From Helicobacter sp. NHP19-012 (GTDB taxonomy: Bacteria; Campylobacterota; Campylobacteria; Campylobacterales; Helicobacteraceae): DNA of 64,000 nt. The stretch covers positions 124,001 through 188,000 of the forward strand of contig NZ_AP024819.1 in assembly GCF_019703325.1 (NCBI RefSeq), given 5' to 3'. The translations under genes were made by a program, and so were the position numbers. This document shows positions 1 through 9,016 of this stretch, piece by piece. The notes beneath the pieces were generated by a model. It searched no databases. It was not told the DNA's origin and worked only from the letters and a program-made list of their open reading frames with translations. The stretch's first letter is position 1, and each line of letters opens with the position of its first letter.

Positions 1-1
1 A

Positions 2-1309
2 AAGGCACAGGGCAATCCACAAGTCCTAGACGCTTTGGCTTTGGTGATGCAAACAAATCCCCTAGCGGATTTAAGAAGCTATATCCACGCCATCAAAGAG
101 GCTTCCACAAAACGGCATTTAATGCGCCTAGCCCTGCAAATCCGTGAGCTGTGCCAACAAGACCGCCCCACCGCAGACATCCTAGACAGCATTGAGCGCA
201 AGGTTTATCAAATCTCTTTGGACAATGTAGAAACGGGCTTTAAGGACATGGCTAAGGTATTGAAAGACACCTTGAAAATGATTGCGGAGGCGAAAGCTAG
301 GGGCAATGAAAAACTCATAGGGCTAGACACGGGGTTTTTAAAGCTCAATGAACTCACGGGGGGTTTTTCGCCCGGTGATTTAATCATCATTGGGGCACGC
401 CCGAGCATGGGAAAGACTAGCCTAGTGCTCAACTTTGCCAAAACCACCTTAAACCACAACCAAGGCGTGGCAATTTTTAGCATAGAGATGGGGGCAGAGC
501 AACTCATGATGCGCATGCTCTCTTGCTACACGAATTTACACCTACACAACATCAAAAATGGCAATTTAAGCGAAGATGAGTGGGAGAGGCTCACCAAACA
601 CACACAACAAATCTACGATAAACCGCTTTACATAGATGATGCCGGGCTGTTAAACATCCGCCAAGCCCGCTCTAAGTTGCGTAAACTCAAGCACGAACAC
701 CCCGAAATTGCCCTAGCGATCATTGACTATTTGCAGCTCATGAGGGGCGATGGGGAGGACAGCCGCCACGAGCAAATCGCCAAAATCAGCCGGGAGCTAA
801 AGATTTTGGCTAGAGAGCTTAATATCCCCATCATTGCTCTGTCACAGCTCAACCGCTTACTAGAGAGCAGAGAGGACAAACGCCCGATTTTGTCGGATTT
901 AAAAGAAAGTGGAGCGATCGAGCAAGACGCCGATCAAGTCTTGTTTCTTTACCGCGATGCGGTGTATAAGCACAGAGAACACAATGACAGAGTAGCGAAG
1001 TTGCGCAAGGAAGGCAAGGTGGAGGAGGCAAAGAATTTAGAGAAAAAATTTAATGCATTGCAAGACAGTCTGCGCTACGAAAAGGAGCAAGCCGAAATAA
1101 TTTTAGCCAAAAACCGCAATGGGGGGACTGGCACGGTGAAAGTCCATTTTGACAAGATTTACACTCGCTTTAGCGACATCCCCAAAGAGGGAGAAGAGCC
1201 ACAGGGTGATCAAACGCCCACAAACATCAACATGGGCGATGGCATGCCAAGCAACTTTAACATGCCAAACCCCATAGATGGTGGATGGGGCGATGATTGC
1301 CCCTTCTAA
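2..1309 (+). CDS. dnaB: Replicative DNA helicase DnaB (5' end outside window)
   Basis: This is the hexameric 5'-3' helicase that unwinds the chromosome at the replication fork. The frame is open from base 2, so the TTG at 35 is only an internal codon and roughly the first 60 residues lie upstream. Visible parts are the end of the N-terminal helical domain, the RecA-like ATPase with Walker A GARPSMGKTS (about bases 390-420), the Walker B region with IIDYLQLM, and the DNA-binding loop region with LKESGAIEQDADQV. A charged insertion of about 35 residues (near bases 965-1085) separates FLYRDAVY from the ILAKNRNG motif; H. pylori DnaB is known to carry such an insertion. The 3' end overlaps comEC. 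Confidence 0.97.
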   Translation, partial: KAQGNPQVLDALALVMQTNPLADLRSYIHAIKEASTKRHLMRLALQIRELCQQDRPTADILDSIERKVYQISLDNVETGFKDMAKVLKDTLKMIAEAKARGNEKLIGLDTGFLKLNELTGGFSPGDLIIIGARPSMGKTSLVLNFAKTTLNHNQGVAIFSIEMGAEQLMMRMLSCYTNLHLHNIKNGNLSEDEWERLTKHTQQIYDKPLYIDDAGLLNIRQARSKLRKLKHEHPEIALAIIDYLQLMRGDGEDSRHEQIAKISRELKILARELNIPIIALSQLNRLLESREDKRPILSDLKESGAIEQDADQVLFLYRDAVYKHREHNDRVAKLRKEGKVEEAKNLEKKFNALQDSLRYEKEQAEIILAKNRNGGTGTVKVHFDKIYTRFSDIPKEGEEPQGDQTPTNINMGDGMPSNFNMPNPIDGGWGDDCPF

Positions 1310-2549
1310 TAACCCCATCCCCCTTCTGCAAAGCCCAAAAGAAAAGATTTTTGCCTTGCTGTTGTTGCTCAGTTTATGCGCCCTCTCTTTTGGTGTGAAG
1401 CACCAACAATACAAAGTCTTTTTAAGCAAGAAACCCCTAGAGTTGCACGCTCAAGTGTTGTTACAATATCCTAAAAATGGCCATTTTGTGTTGAAACTAC
1501 AAGACACGCACAACAACCACTTTTACATCACGAGTGAAGAGGACATCAAGGACTTAACCCACCACTTCGTGCGCGCGTGGGGCAAAATGGGGCGGTGTTC
1601 CTTTTGGCAGTTTCTTAAAAATTGCTATTTTCACACCTTGAAACTCTCCCTAGAAAACAAAAGCGACCCCACCGCCCCCTGGCGCGCCTTCATCAACAAA
1701 CAGCACCAAAACCTGCTCATGGCTAACTTTTATAGGACTTTATTTTTAGCCGACCCTTTGGACCAACGCTTAAGGCAGGTGGTCGTGGGTTTTGGGGTAA
1801 GCCCCTTAATTGCCATCAGCGGGTTTCATTTAGGCTTGCTGAGCGCGTTTTTCTTTTACCTACTAAGCCCGCCTTATAAATTTTTGCAACAACGCTATTT
1901 CCCCTACAGAAACCGCTATTTTGATCTAATGGCCGTGGTGTTAATGGCTCTCTTTGGGTATTTAATCTTACTGCACTTCCAACCCGCTTTTTTAAGGGCA
2001 TATGTCATGGCACTCTTGGGCTTTGTCTTGGTCTATGGAGGGTTGGAGCTTGTGAGCTTTTGGCTCTTGGGCTTAAGCGCGCTTCTTTGCCTTGCCTTAT
2101 TCCCTAATTTGGTGCGCTCCGCCGGATTTTGGCTGTCTGTGGGCGGGGTGTTTTATATCTTTCTCTTTATCAAATACATGCCCAAAATGCCCGCATGGCT
2201 CTACGCCCTGCTCTTTAATGCCGGCATTTTTATTTTAATGTTGCCCTTAGTGCATTTTTTCTTTGCCCCCTTTGGGGCTACGCAACTTGGCATCATTTTG
2301 CTCTCTTTCGTGTTCGTGGTGTTTTTCCCCTCGGTTTTGATCTTGCACGCCCTGCATTTAGGTGGATTATTAGACCCCTACTTGCTCTCTTTGGTGCGCT
2401 TGCCCTTGCATTTAAAAAGTTTTTTCACCCCCGCTTGGTTTTTATGCGCCTATGTGGGCTTGTCGCTTTTAGCTATGCGTTTCTTTTGGGCGTGGGTGGG
2501 GGTGGGCGTAGTGGGGGTGGGCTTTTTGCTCTATCTGTTGATTTTGTAA
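1278..2549 (+). CDS. comEC: ComEC/Rec2-family DNA uptake channel
   Basis: This is an inner-membrane protein expected to carry single-stranded DNA across the cytoplasmic membrane during natural transformation. It is a 423-residue polytopic protein with the competence-domain signature LIAISGFHLGLL followed by many hydrophobic helices. The size fits the short Helicobacter ComEC, which lacks a C-terminal metallo-beta-lactamase domain. ATG codons at 1278 and 1293 both lie inside dnaB; I cannot decide between them. The dnaB-comEC-ubiA order matches H. pylori as I recall it. No frameshift is visible, so competence is probably retained. Confidence 0.9.
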   Translation: MVDGAMIAPSNNPIPLLQSPKEKIFALLLLLSLCALSFGVKHQQYKVFLSKKPLELHAQVLLQYPKNGHFVLKLQDTHNNHFYITSEEDIKDLTHHFVRAWGKMGRCSFWQFLKNCYFHTLKLSLENKSDPTAPWRAFINKQHQNLLMANFYRTLFLADPLDQRLRQVVVGFGVSPLIAISGFHLGLLSAFFFYLLSPPYKFLQQRYFPYRNRYFDLMAVVLMALFGYLILLHFQPAFLRAYVMALLGFVLVYGGLELVSFWLLGLSALLCLALFPNLVRSAGFWLSVGGVFYIFLFIKYMPKMPAWLYALLFNAGIFILMLPLVHFFFAPFGATQLGIILLSFVFVVFFPSVLILHALHLGGLLDPYLLSLVRLPLHLKSFFTPAWFLCAYVGLSLLAMRFFWAWVGVGVVGVGFLLYLLIL

Positions 2550-2557
2550 TTTTATGT

Positions 2558-2563
2558 TAGAAT
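2558..2563 (+). promoter_or_regulatory. Probable -10 box (TAGAAT) for ubiA and the downstream run
   Basis: TAGAAT is preceded by TGT and lies 23 bases before the ubiA ATG, just after the comEC stop. It fits the extended -10 pattern of Helicobacter sigma-70 promoters, which usually lack a clear -35 box. It would let ubiA through thiL be transcribed separately from dnaB-comEC. Confidence 0.45.
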
Positions 2564-2585
2564 AGGGGCTTTTAAAGAGGTTTTA

Positions 2586-3458
2586 ATGTTAGAAAAGCTC
2601 AAGCTTTTAGGCTATTTGGTGGCGATCGAGCACACCATATTTTCAGGTATGTTTATTTTAATCGCCCTTGTGGTGGCGGGCTTGCAGGCGCATTTGGGCT
2701 TTGTTGAGGGCGTGCAGACTTTGTTTCTATGCGCTTTGGCCTTGCTCTTTGCGCGCAACTTTGCCATGGGCTTTAACCGCTTAGCCGATCGCAAATTCGA
2801 CATTAAAAACGAGCGCACCAAGAACCGCCCGAGCGTGGATGGGCGCATTTCGCTCACCACTTTGCGGGTGTTTTGTGTGGCAAATGCTTTAGGCTTTGTG
2901 GGTGTGAGCTATGCCATCAATGCCCTTGCCTTTAAACTCTCCCTGCCCTTTTTGGCGATTTTAGCGGGCTATTCTTACATGAAACGCTTTAGCTATTTGG
3001 CGCATTTAGTGCTGGGCGTGTGCTTGGGGCTTGCGCCCATTGCGGGCGTGGTGGCGGTGCTAGGCACAATTCCGCTTTGGAGCTTGTGGCTGGCTTTGGG
3101 GGTGGCGTTTTGGGTGGCGGGTTTTGACTTGCTCTACTCCCTGCAAGACATGGAGTTTGACAAACAAGAGGGGCTTTACTCGGTGCCCGCAATCTTTGGC
3201 GCACAAACCACGCTGTGGGTGTCTAGGGCGTGCCACATTTTAGCCGTGCTCTTTTGGGCTCTCTTTGCCAAAAGCGCGCACTTAGGGGGCGTGGCTTGGC
3301 TAGGTGTAGGCGTGTGCCTTATGATTTTGATTTACGAGCAGTGGCTAGTGCTCAAAGACTTTAGGAATATCCCCAAGGCGTTTTTTGTGACGAATGGGTA
3401 TTTGGGGGTGGTGTTTTTGGGTTTTATCGTCGTGGATAGGGGCTTGGCTTGGATTTAG
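2586..3458 (+). CDS. ubiA: UbiA-family polyprenyltransferase (menaquinone pathway, MqnP-type)
   Basis: This membrane prenyltransferase attaches a polyprenyl tail to an aromatic acceptor. Helicobacter makes menaquinone by the futalosine route, so the MqnP step is the likely role (inference from family knowledge). The first Asp-rich motif is NRLADRKFDIKNERTKNRP and the second is DLLYSLQDMEFDKQEG; both bind the Mg-diphosphate. About eight hydrophobic helices are spread over 290 residues. AAAGAGG precedes the ATG. The 3' end overlaps the next ORF by 10 bases. ubiE and ubiX elsewhere in the window are further menaquinone/prenyl genes. Confidence 0.88.
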   Translation: MLEKLKLLGYLVAIEHTIFSGMFILIALVVAGLQAHLGFVEGVQTLFLCALALLFARNFAMGFNRLADRKFDIKNERTKNRPSVDGRISLTTLRVFCVANALGFVGVSYAINALAFKLSLPFLAILAGYSYMKRFSYLAHLVLGVCLGLAPIAGVVAVLGTIPLWSLWLALGVAFWVAGFDLLYSLQDMEFDKQEGLYSVPAIFGAQTTLWVSRACHILAVLFWALFAKSAHLGGVAWLGVGVCLMILIYEQWLVLKDFRNIPKAFFVTNGYLGVVFLGFIVVDRGLAWI

Positions 3459-3997
3459 AGGCGTGCAAGCGCGCTTGCGTGGAATTTGGCTTTTACACCC
3501 GCCTTGTAGCGGTGGCTCTGCCTTTAGAATTTGCCCCTTTAAAGCCCGAACACGAAAGCGAGTATTTGCAACTAGGCCAAAGCGAGGGGGGCTTTAGTGC
3601 CCCGTGGGAGGTTTTTTATGGCAAAGATCGCGAGGACATCATTTTTAAAGCCCTAAGCGAGATTTACCAAAAATTAGAGCGCATTGAGCGGTATTTGCAC
3701 GAGCAGGATAGGGTCTACTTGCCCTTGGAGGGGGTGGGGGTGATTGGCGTGCTAGGGCATGGGATTTTGGGCGTTAAGAGCGTGGGGTTAAAAGAGGGGG
3801 AGCTGTATTACATGCGCACAAAACTACCCAAAACCCCTTATAAAAGGCTGGGCTTTGTGGCTAGGGCATTTACGCCCATGCTACTAAGTGTGGAGCGCAT
3901 GCACGCGAACGACATTAAAGAGTGGGATAGCCACATCGCCCAAAGCGAATTAGAAAGTTTAAATGAAAGAAAGGCTATGCATGGACTTGAGCTTTAA
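3449..3997 (+). CDS. Conserved hypothetical protein (weak PilZ-like resemblance)
   Basis: This is a 182-residue soluble protein that I do not recognise with certainty. The middle (about residues 90-140) has an alternating beta pattern with GVGVIGVLGHGILG followed by GELYYMRTKLP, which loosely recalls the beta-barrel core of PilZ-type domains. A helical segment with KALSEIYQKLERIERYL lies before it. A TTG at 3449 overlaps the ubiA stop by 10 bases; GTG at 3480 is an alternative start. The position between ubiA and psd matches an unassigned H. pylori gene as I recall. Translational coupling to ubiA is likely. Confidence 0.7.
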   Translation: MDLEACKRACVEFGFYTRLVAVALPLEFAPLKPEHESEYLQLGQSEGGFSAPWEVFYGKDREDIIFKALSEIYQKLERIERYLHEQDRVYLPLEGVGVIGVLGHGILGVKSVGLKEGELYYMRTKLPKTPYKRLGFVARAFTPMLLSVERMHANDIKEWDSHIAQSELESLNERKAMHGLEL

Positions 3998-4502
3998 TGA
4001 AGTTCTGTGGATTGCGGGGGGAGGGGTGGTTTTGGTGTTTGTGTGTTTGGTCACCTACAGCCACTTGAAAGACAAAGAGTTTGCGAGCAAAACCAAGCAA
4101 CTCGAAAAAGCCCTAGACACCATCAACCAAGAGATTTACAAAATCCGCAAGTGGATACAAGAAAACGAAATGCAAGCCGAGTTTAACGCCTCCAACATCA
4201 GCACCAATGTTAAAAACGAGGTCAACACGAACTTAAACACGAACCTAACTAATCTCTACAACCATTTGCAAGAAATTCAAGACACCATGCACAAGGATAG
4301 GGACTATTTGGAGGAAAAAATCATCGTGCTGGAGAATAAATTTAAAGAGCTCGGGCACTTCACCCCGGGCAGCGATGACATTGACGAAAAGCGGGTCATT
4401 CAGCTTTTTCAAGAGGGGCATAGCATCGACTCCATCGCCAAAGAATTGCGCATCAGCAAGGGGCAGATTGAGTTTGTATTGAAATTGGCGGATTTGCAAT
4501 AG
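3981..4502 (+). CDS. Membrane-anchored coiled-coil protein with C-terminal HTH-like segment (DUF6115-like)
   Basis: It has one N-terminal transmembrane helix (about residues 8-25), a long charged coiled coil, an Asn/Thr-rich stretch with repeated NLNTN elements, and a C-terminal block IDSIAKELRISKGQIEFVL that looks like a small helix-turn-helix. This architecture resembles SwrB/DUF6115-type proteins; the function here is unknown. ATG 3981 is preferred over 3963 because AAAGG lies six bases before it. The start lies inside the upstream gene, and the stop overlaps the psd start codon by one base. Confidence 0.75.
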   Translation: MDLSFNEVLWIAGGGVVLVFVCLVTYSHLKDKEFASKTKQLEKALDTINQEIYKIRKWIQENEMQAEFNASNISTNVKNEVNTNLNTNLTNLYNHLQEIQDTMHKDRDYLEEKIIVLENKFKELGHFTPGSDDIDEKRVIQLFQEGHSIDSIAKELRISKGQIEFVLKLADLQ

Positions 4503-5299
4503 TGGCACAGAGCAACACCCTTTCAAAACTCTTTGGCAAGTTTTCTAGGTGCGCTTTCATCCCCCCCGTTCAATGGCTCATCAATTCTATTTATGTCCGC
4601 CTTTTTAACATCGATTTAGGCGGCTTTGCCCCCCTTAAAAGCTACCCCACTTTAAACGCCCTTTTTATAAGGGCTTTAGCCACCCCCCGCCCCATTGACG
4701 CTAACCCCAATGTCCTCATCGCCCCTTGCGACAGCACCATCAGCACTTGCGGGGCGGTGCAAGACAATTTAGCCCTACAGATTAAGGGCATGAGCTATCG
4801 GGTTAATGAACTACTGGGCAAGGGAGAGCAATTAGAAAACTACAGCTATTGCAACTTCTATTTATCGCCCAAAGATTACCACCGCTTCCACGCCCCTTGT
4901 GATTTAGAAATTACAGAGGTGCGCCACTTTTGCGGAGAGCTTTTGCCCGTAAATACCCCCGCCTTAAAGAAACACCAAAAGCTCTTCATCCGCAACGAAC
5001 GGGTGGTGGTGGTGGCTAAAGACTCTAGGGGGCAGGTTTTATACTTCGTGGCGGTGGGCGCACTCAATGTGGGGCAGATTGTGTTGAATTTTGACATGCA
5101 CATCCACACCAACGCCAAAATACACAAGAAGCCCCAAATCTACACCTACAACCCCCCCATTGCGCTTAAAAAGGGCGCAGAATTGGGGCGTTTTGAAATG
5201 GGCTCTACGATTGTGCTCTTTGTGCCTCATGTGGCGTTAAACGCAAGTATGGGGCAAAAGGTGCTCTTCTCCACGCCCATAGGCGCACTGCATGGGTAG
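4502..5299 (+). CDS. psd: Phosphatidylserine decarboxylase proenzyme
   Basis: This enzyme converts phosphatidylserine to phosphatidylethanolamine at the inner membrane. The proenzyme cleaves itself at a Gly-Ser motif to create the pyruvoyl cofactor; here GST occurs in EMGSTIVLFVP near the C-terminus (about residue 240). The conserved YLSPKDYHRFHAP block carries the catalytic His, and HIHTNAKIHK lies in the expected place. The length of 265 residues is typical. The GTG start overlaps the preceding TAG. The stop lies just after the start of the nadA scar. Confidence 0.95.
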   Translation: MAQSNTLSKLFGKFSRCAFIPPVQWLINSIYVRLFNIDLGGFAPLKSYPTLNALFIRALATPRPIDANPNVLIAPCDSTISTCGAVQDNLALQIKGMSYRVNELLGKGEQLENYSYCNFYLSPKDYHRFHAPCDLEITEVRHFCGELLPVNTPALKKHQKLFIRNERVVVVAKDSRGQVLYFVAVGALNVGQIVLNFDMHIHTNAKIHKKPQIYTYNPPIALKKGAELGRFEMGSTIVLFVPHVALNASMGQKVLFSTPIGALHG

Positions 5300-5420
5300 T
5301 GCCCAAATCAAGCAACTTTTAAAGGATTTAGACGCGCTCTTGGTGGTGCATTTTTACCAAAAGGGTAGCGTGGCTAAATGGGCGAAGGCCGCCCTAGATA
5401 AAATGATGGAGCTGTCATGA
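5292..5420 (+). pseudogene. nadA: In-frame deletion remnant of nadA (quinolinate synthase), 42 codons
   Basis: The ATG at 5292 opens 42 codons that end at TGA 5418-5420, filling exactly the slot where H. pylori carries nadA between psd and nadC. The first part, IKQLLKDLDALLVVHFYQK, matches a NadA N-terminus including the substrate-binding HxYQ element. The second part, AKAALDKMMELS, matches a NadA C-terminus. About 290 residues that hold the Fe-S ligands are gone. The deletion kept the frame and both translational overlaps: psd into nadA, and the ATGA into nadC. The peptide cannot be quinolinate synthase. Confidence 0.88.
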
Positions 5421-6241
5421 AAGATTTACAGATACAAGCGTTTTTAAAGGATTGCTTAGCAGAGGACTTGGGCGCAGGGGATTTGTTCGCCCGCTTGGTG
5501 GAGGCTAAAGAGGTGCAGGCGGCGGTGCTCTCTAAAGATCGCGGGGTGTTCTCAGGGCAAGTTTACGCCACTGAATTGCTAGAGATGTTTGGATTAAAAT
5601 ATGCGTGGAAAATCCAAGACAAAGAGAGTTTCAACCCTAAACAAATTTTATTAGAAGTCTTTGGAGATTGGCGGCAGCTCTTGCAGATTGAGCGGGTGCT
5701 CTTAAACATTTTGCAACACAGCAGTGGGATCGCTACCAAGACGGCAGGCTTTGTGCGCCTTCTTCAAGGCTTACCCATCAGCCTATTAGACACGCGCAAA
5801 ACCCGCCCGCTTTTAAGGGTGTTTGAAAAGTATTCGGTGAGAAACGGGGGCGCAAAGAACCACCGCATAGGGCTAGATGACGCTTTAATGGTGAAAGACA
5901 CGCATTTAGCCCACATCGGGGATTTACACGCCTTCATCGCCAAAGCCCGCCAAGAAATCCCATGGACGGCTAAGATCGAGATCGAGGCAAGCACCGTTGC
6001 CATGGCGTGTGATGCCATGCAGGCGGGGGCGGACATTGTCATGTGCGACAACATGGACATTGAGAGCATTAAAGAGGTCGTAGCCGAGCGCAATAAAAAT
6101 TACCCCCTAGTGCTCTTGGAGGCAAGCGGAAACATCACTGAAGAAAGCGTGCAAGCCTACGCCAAAAGTGGAGTGGATGCCATTAGCAGCGGTGCGCTCA
6201 TCCACCAAGCGGTGTGGGTGGATTTTAGCTTTAAAATTTAG
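5417..6241 (+). CDS. nadC: Nicotinate-nucleotide diphosphorylase (carboxylating), quinolinate phosphoribosyltransferase
   Basis: The enzyme turns quinolinate plus PRPP into nicotinate mononucleotide, the step after NadA. It is a full-length 274-residue protein with LDTRKTRPLLR, the active-site GGAKNHRIGLDDALMVKDTH block, IEIEAS and the C-terminal SSGALIH phosphate loop, all intact. The start overlaps the nadA scar stop as ATGA. Retention of an apparently functional nadC beside a destroyed nadA is odd: either quinolinate comes from outside or another nadA exists elsewhere. nadD is also present at 34.2-34.8 kb. Confidence 0.95.
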   Translation: MKDLQIQAFLKDCLAEDLGAGDLFARLVEAKEVQAAVLSKDRGVFSGQVYATELLEMFGLKYAWKIQDKESFNPKQILLEVFGDWRQLLQIERVLLNILQHSSGIATKTAGFVRLLQGLPISLLDTRKTRPLLRVFEKYSVRNGGAKNHRIGLDDALMVKDTHLAHIGDLHAFIAKARQEIPWTAKIEIEASTVAMACDAMQAGADIVMCDNMDIESIKEVVAERNKNYPLVLLEASGNITEESVQAYAKSGVDAISSGALIHQAVWVDFSFKI

Positions 6242-7080
6242 TGGATTTAGAAACAAGCTTTTTAAACACCCTTGCGCAAAGCGGGGTGGTGTGGGGGCTG
6301 GGCGATGACGCGGTGTTGTTAGATACCTCTAAAGCCCTTTACATGCTCGACATGTTTAGCGAGGGGGTGCATTTTAAACGGGGGTGGTTAAGTTACACCC
6401 AAATCGGGTATAAAGCCATGTGTGTGAATATCTCGGATGCCATTGCCATGGCAGCTTGCCCTAAATACGCTTTGCTGGGCGTGCAACTTGCTAGGGGGTG
6501 CAAGTTAGCCGAGATGAGGCAACTAGTCGCAGGGATAGCTCGGGCGTGTCAAGAGTTTAAGATTAAAATTGTGGGCGGGGACACCACGCTGGGGGCGCAT
6601 TTGAGCCTAAGCGTTACTTTAATCGCTAAGAGTGCCAAGCCTTTAGAGCGCATTAAAATACGCCCTAGGGATTTATTGGTGCATACGGGCACACTTGGGC
6701 AAAGCGATAAGGACTTAAGGGCTCTTTTAAGGGGGGGCAGGGTGTCGCCTAAATCCAAATTTGCCCGCCCAAATCTACAAAACCTCCTGCCCTTCATTTT
6801 AAGCGCGCGCCCCTTCGTGCATGCCGGGCTTGACATTTCAGACGGGCTTTTAGCCGAGTGCAACCGCTTATCCAAACTGAATAAATTAGCATGCAAACTA
6901 TATAAACCCCACAACAAAGCCTATTTGAGCGGAGAGGAGTATGAACTGCTCTTAAGCGTGCCCCCTAGGCACAAGCTGACCTTAATGAGACGCGCTAAGC
7001 AACACCGCGTGCGGCTAAACTTTGTGGGGGTAGTGGCTTATGGGCTTTCACATTACCGCCCTAAGATTTGGCACGCCTAA
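6241..7080 (+). CDS. thiL: Thiamine-monophosphate kinase
   Basis: ThiL phosphorylates thiamine monophosphate to the active diphosphate cofactor. Family motifs in order are GLGDDAVLL (N-terminal metal site), FSEGVHF, CVNISDAIAMAACP, VGGDTT (nucleotide and Mg site), LDISDGLLAE and SGEEYELLLSVP. At 279 residues it is shorter than the E. coli enzyme (about 325), mainly at the C-terminus. The GTG start overlaps the nadC stop by one base. The 3' end overlaps the convergent membrane-protein gene by 20 bases. Confidence 0.88.
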   Translation: MDLETSFLNTLAQSGVVWGLGDDAVLLDTSKALYMLDMFSEGVHFKRGWLSYTQIGYKAMCVNISDAIAMAACPKYALLGVQLARGCKLAEMRQLVAGIARACQEFKIKIVGGDTTLGAHLSLSVTLIAKSAKPLERIKIRPRDLLVHTGTLGQSDKDLRALLRGGRVSPKSKFARPNLQNLLPFILSARPFVHAGLDISDGLLAECNRLSKLNKLACKLYKPHNKAYLSGEEYELLLSVPPRHKLTLMRRAKQHRVRLNFVGVVAYGLSHYRPKIWHA

Positions 7081-7447
7081 GGGCTTGCAAGACCACCACG
7101 CCCACCAAGCACGCCCCAAGCCCCACGAAGTACGCCACGGGCACTAAGAGTTTCAGCTCTAGCAAGCCAAATAACCCCCCTAAAAACACCCCGTAGGCAA
7201 GGATTTTTAGCCAGCCTAATGAGATTTGTAGCCCCAAACCAAAGGCAAAGAACTTAGAAGGCATGGGCTCTTTGGTGCTTTGTAGTTTGTTTTTCAGTTG
7301 TTGATAGCCGGCAAGTAAAATCAATAAGAAGCTTAAAAACGCCACTTCAAAGCTCAGCACCCCTAGCGCGCCAAAGAAGCAAAACACCCCCCCGGCACAC
7401 AGCGCATTAAAGCCCAGTAAGAGCAAGGCGCACAGATAAGAGCACAT
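7061..7447 (-). CDS. Small polytopic membrane protein, unknown function
   Basis: It has 128 residues with about four hydrophobic helices separated by short loops; one cytoplasmic-looking loop contains QQLKNKLQSTKEP and the C-terminus is basic (LRRAKS). I do not recognise a family. It starts inside the stop of the AtpZ-like gene (TGATG), so it is probably translated with it, and its size and topology recall AtpI-like proteins; that link is inference from position only. The 3' end overlaps thiL. Confidence 0.65.
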   Translation of the reverse strand: MCSYLCALLLLGFNALCAGGVFCFFGALGVLSFEVAFLSFLLILLAGYQQLKNKLQSTKEPMPSKFFAFGLGLQISLGWLKILAYGVFLGGLFGLLELKLLVPVAYFVGLGACLVGVVVLQALRRAKS

Positions 7448-7719
7448 CAGGTTAGGGGTTTGTATTTAGGGTCGTTTGCCAGCTCGTCTAGCTCTTTTTT
7501 AGCTTGTTTGTAGGCTTTGTAGACATTTAAAATCGCAGCCCCCACGCCCCAAGCCACGCCTAGCCAAAAGAGCCAAGAAACGCCCGTTAGTTTCACCAAG
7601 CCATAGCCTGCCCCAATGCCAAGCAAGAGAGCCACAACAATAGAAATGCCAAGGCTCAAGGCGTTCGCCCCCTCCACCACGGGTTTAAATTTGGGTTTAG
7701 ACTCCGTGTTGGAGCTCAT
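7447..7719 (-). CDS. AtpZ/AtpI-family small membrane protein
   Basis: This is a 90-residue protein with two transmembrane helices ([20 protein letters not shown] and a second around [18 protein letters not shown]) and a basic C-terminal tail. The pattern matches the AtpZ/AtpI group, which helps assemble or supply Mg to the F1Fo ATP synthase in other bacteria. No ATP synthase genes are nearby, so the role is inferred from the family. It overlaps the end of hemL by 23 bases and the next gene by a TGATG. Confidence 0.7.
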   Translation of the reverse strand: MSSNTESKPKFKPVVEGANALSLGISIVVALLLGIGAGYGLVKLTGVSWLFWLGVAWGVGAAILNVYKAYKQAKKELDELANDPKYKPLT

Positions 7720-9010
7720 AAAAACTTGCTTGCGCCTTGCCTAAGCAGGCTTCAATGATGGGTGCGTCCATCGGGCTACAGATGAAGCTTGTTTCAAAGG
7801 CGGAGGCGGGCAGATACACGCCCTTTTGTAGCATTTTTTGGTGAAACTGCGCATAAAGGGCAGTGTTAGACTGCTTAGCATCTTCAAAGTTTGACACTTG
7901 CTTTTGGCTAAAGAAAAATCCAAACATACTCCCCCTAACGCAGGTTTGCAAAGCAAAACCGCAAGCGTGTGCCGCTTGTCTTAGCCCTTCGCAAAACTGA
8001 TTAGCTAGCTTCTCTAGGCGTTCATACAGCTTGGGCTGTCGTTTGATTTTCTCCAACGCCACAATACCTGCTGCCACCGCTACGGGATTGCCGCTTAAAG
8101 TCCCGGCTTGATACACCCCACCCACAGGGGCGAGCAAGTCCATGATGTCTTGCCGTCCGCCAAAGCAGGCTAGGGGTAGTCCGCCCCCAATGACCTTGCC
8201 AAAAGTTACCAAGTCGGGGACTAAATGGTGCAAGCCCTGCGAACCACTGGCACTCGCCCTAAAGCCGCTCATCACCTCATCAAAGATCAACACCGCCCCC
8301 CTCTCTTTGCAAAGCTCTTGCAAGCCTTGTAAAAACTCGAGCGTAGCGGGCACAAGCCCCATATTGCCCGCAATGGGCTCAATGATCACACAGCCCACAT
8401 TGCCCGCCTCAAAGCACGCCCTAACCGAGTCTAAATCGTTGTAGCGGGCGACTAGGGTGTGTTTGCTAAAGTCGTGGGGCACGCCTAAAGATGAAGGGTT
8501 GCCAAAGGTAGCGCATCCACTGCCTGCGCTCACCAGCAAGCTGTCGCTGTGCCCGTGGTAACAGCCCTCAAACTTTAAAATGTCGTCCTTACCGCTAAAT
8601 GCCCTTGCGAGGCGGATCGCGCTCATCGTGGCTTCTGTGCCGCTGCTAACTAAGCGCACCTTCTCCACGCCCTCATAGCCCACCACAATCTTTTTTGCCA
8701 AAGTGGTTTCTAGCTCAGTGGGCGCACCAAAGCTTAAGCCCTTTTGCAGCGTATTAATGACTTGCTCTTCAATTTCAGGGTCGGCATGCCCAAAGAGCAG
8801 GGGCCCCCAACTCTGCACGAAATCCACATAGGTGTTGCCATCCACATCAAAGAGGGAGAACCCTCGCCCCTTAAAGATAAAGGGGGGCACGCCCCCGACA
8901 CTCTTAAACGCCCGCACGGGGGAGTTCACCCCTCCCACAATCACCTGTTTGGCTTCGTTAAAATCGTTGATGCTGTGCAAGAGCGGGTGCTCCAACTCTT
9001 TTTTCGTCAT
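7697..9010 (-). CDS. hemL: Glutamate-1-semialdehyde 2,1-aminomutase
   Basis: A PLP enzyme that makes 5-aminolevulinate from glutamate-1-semialdehyde, the C5 entry to haem synthesis. The 437-residue protein has [15 protein letters not shown] near the start, [27 protein letters not shown], the [12 protein letters not shown]-binding Asp region, and the Schiff-base Lys in [11 protein letters not shown]. yceI lies six bases upstream on the same strand and the AtpZ-like gene overlaps downstream, so the four genes are probably one transcript. hemJ at 22.2 kb belongs to the same pathway. Confidence 0.96.
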   Translation of the reverse strand: MTKKELEHPLLHSINDFNEAKQVIVGGVNSPVRAFKSVGGVPPFIFKGRGFSLFDVDGNTYVDFVQSWGPLLFGHADPEIEEQVINTLQKGLSFGAPTELETTLAKKIVVGYEGVEKVRLVSSGTEATMSAIRLARAFSGKDDILKFEGCYHGHSDSLLVSAGSGCATFGNPSSLGVPHDFSKHTLVARYNDLDSVRACFEAGNVGCVIIEPIAGNMGLVPATLEFLQGLQELCKERGAVLIFDEVMSGFRASASGSQGLHHLVPDLVTFGKVIGGGLPLACFGGRQDIMDLLAPVGGVYQAGTLSGNPVAVAAGIVALEKIKRQPKLYERLEKLANQFCEGLRQAAHACGFALQTCVRGSMFGFFFSQKQVSNFEDAKQSNTALYAQFHQKMLQKGVYLPASAFETSFICSPMDAPIIEACLGKAQASFYELQHGV

Positions 9011-9016
9011 TGTTGC

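Noticed and set aside
6241..7080. Short ThiL as a truncated pseudogene
   Set aside because: All active-site motifs are present and the frame is intact; the shorter C-terminus is likely natural.
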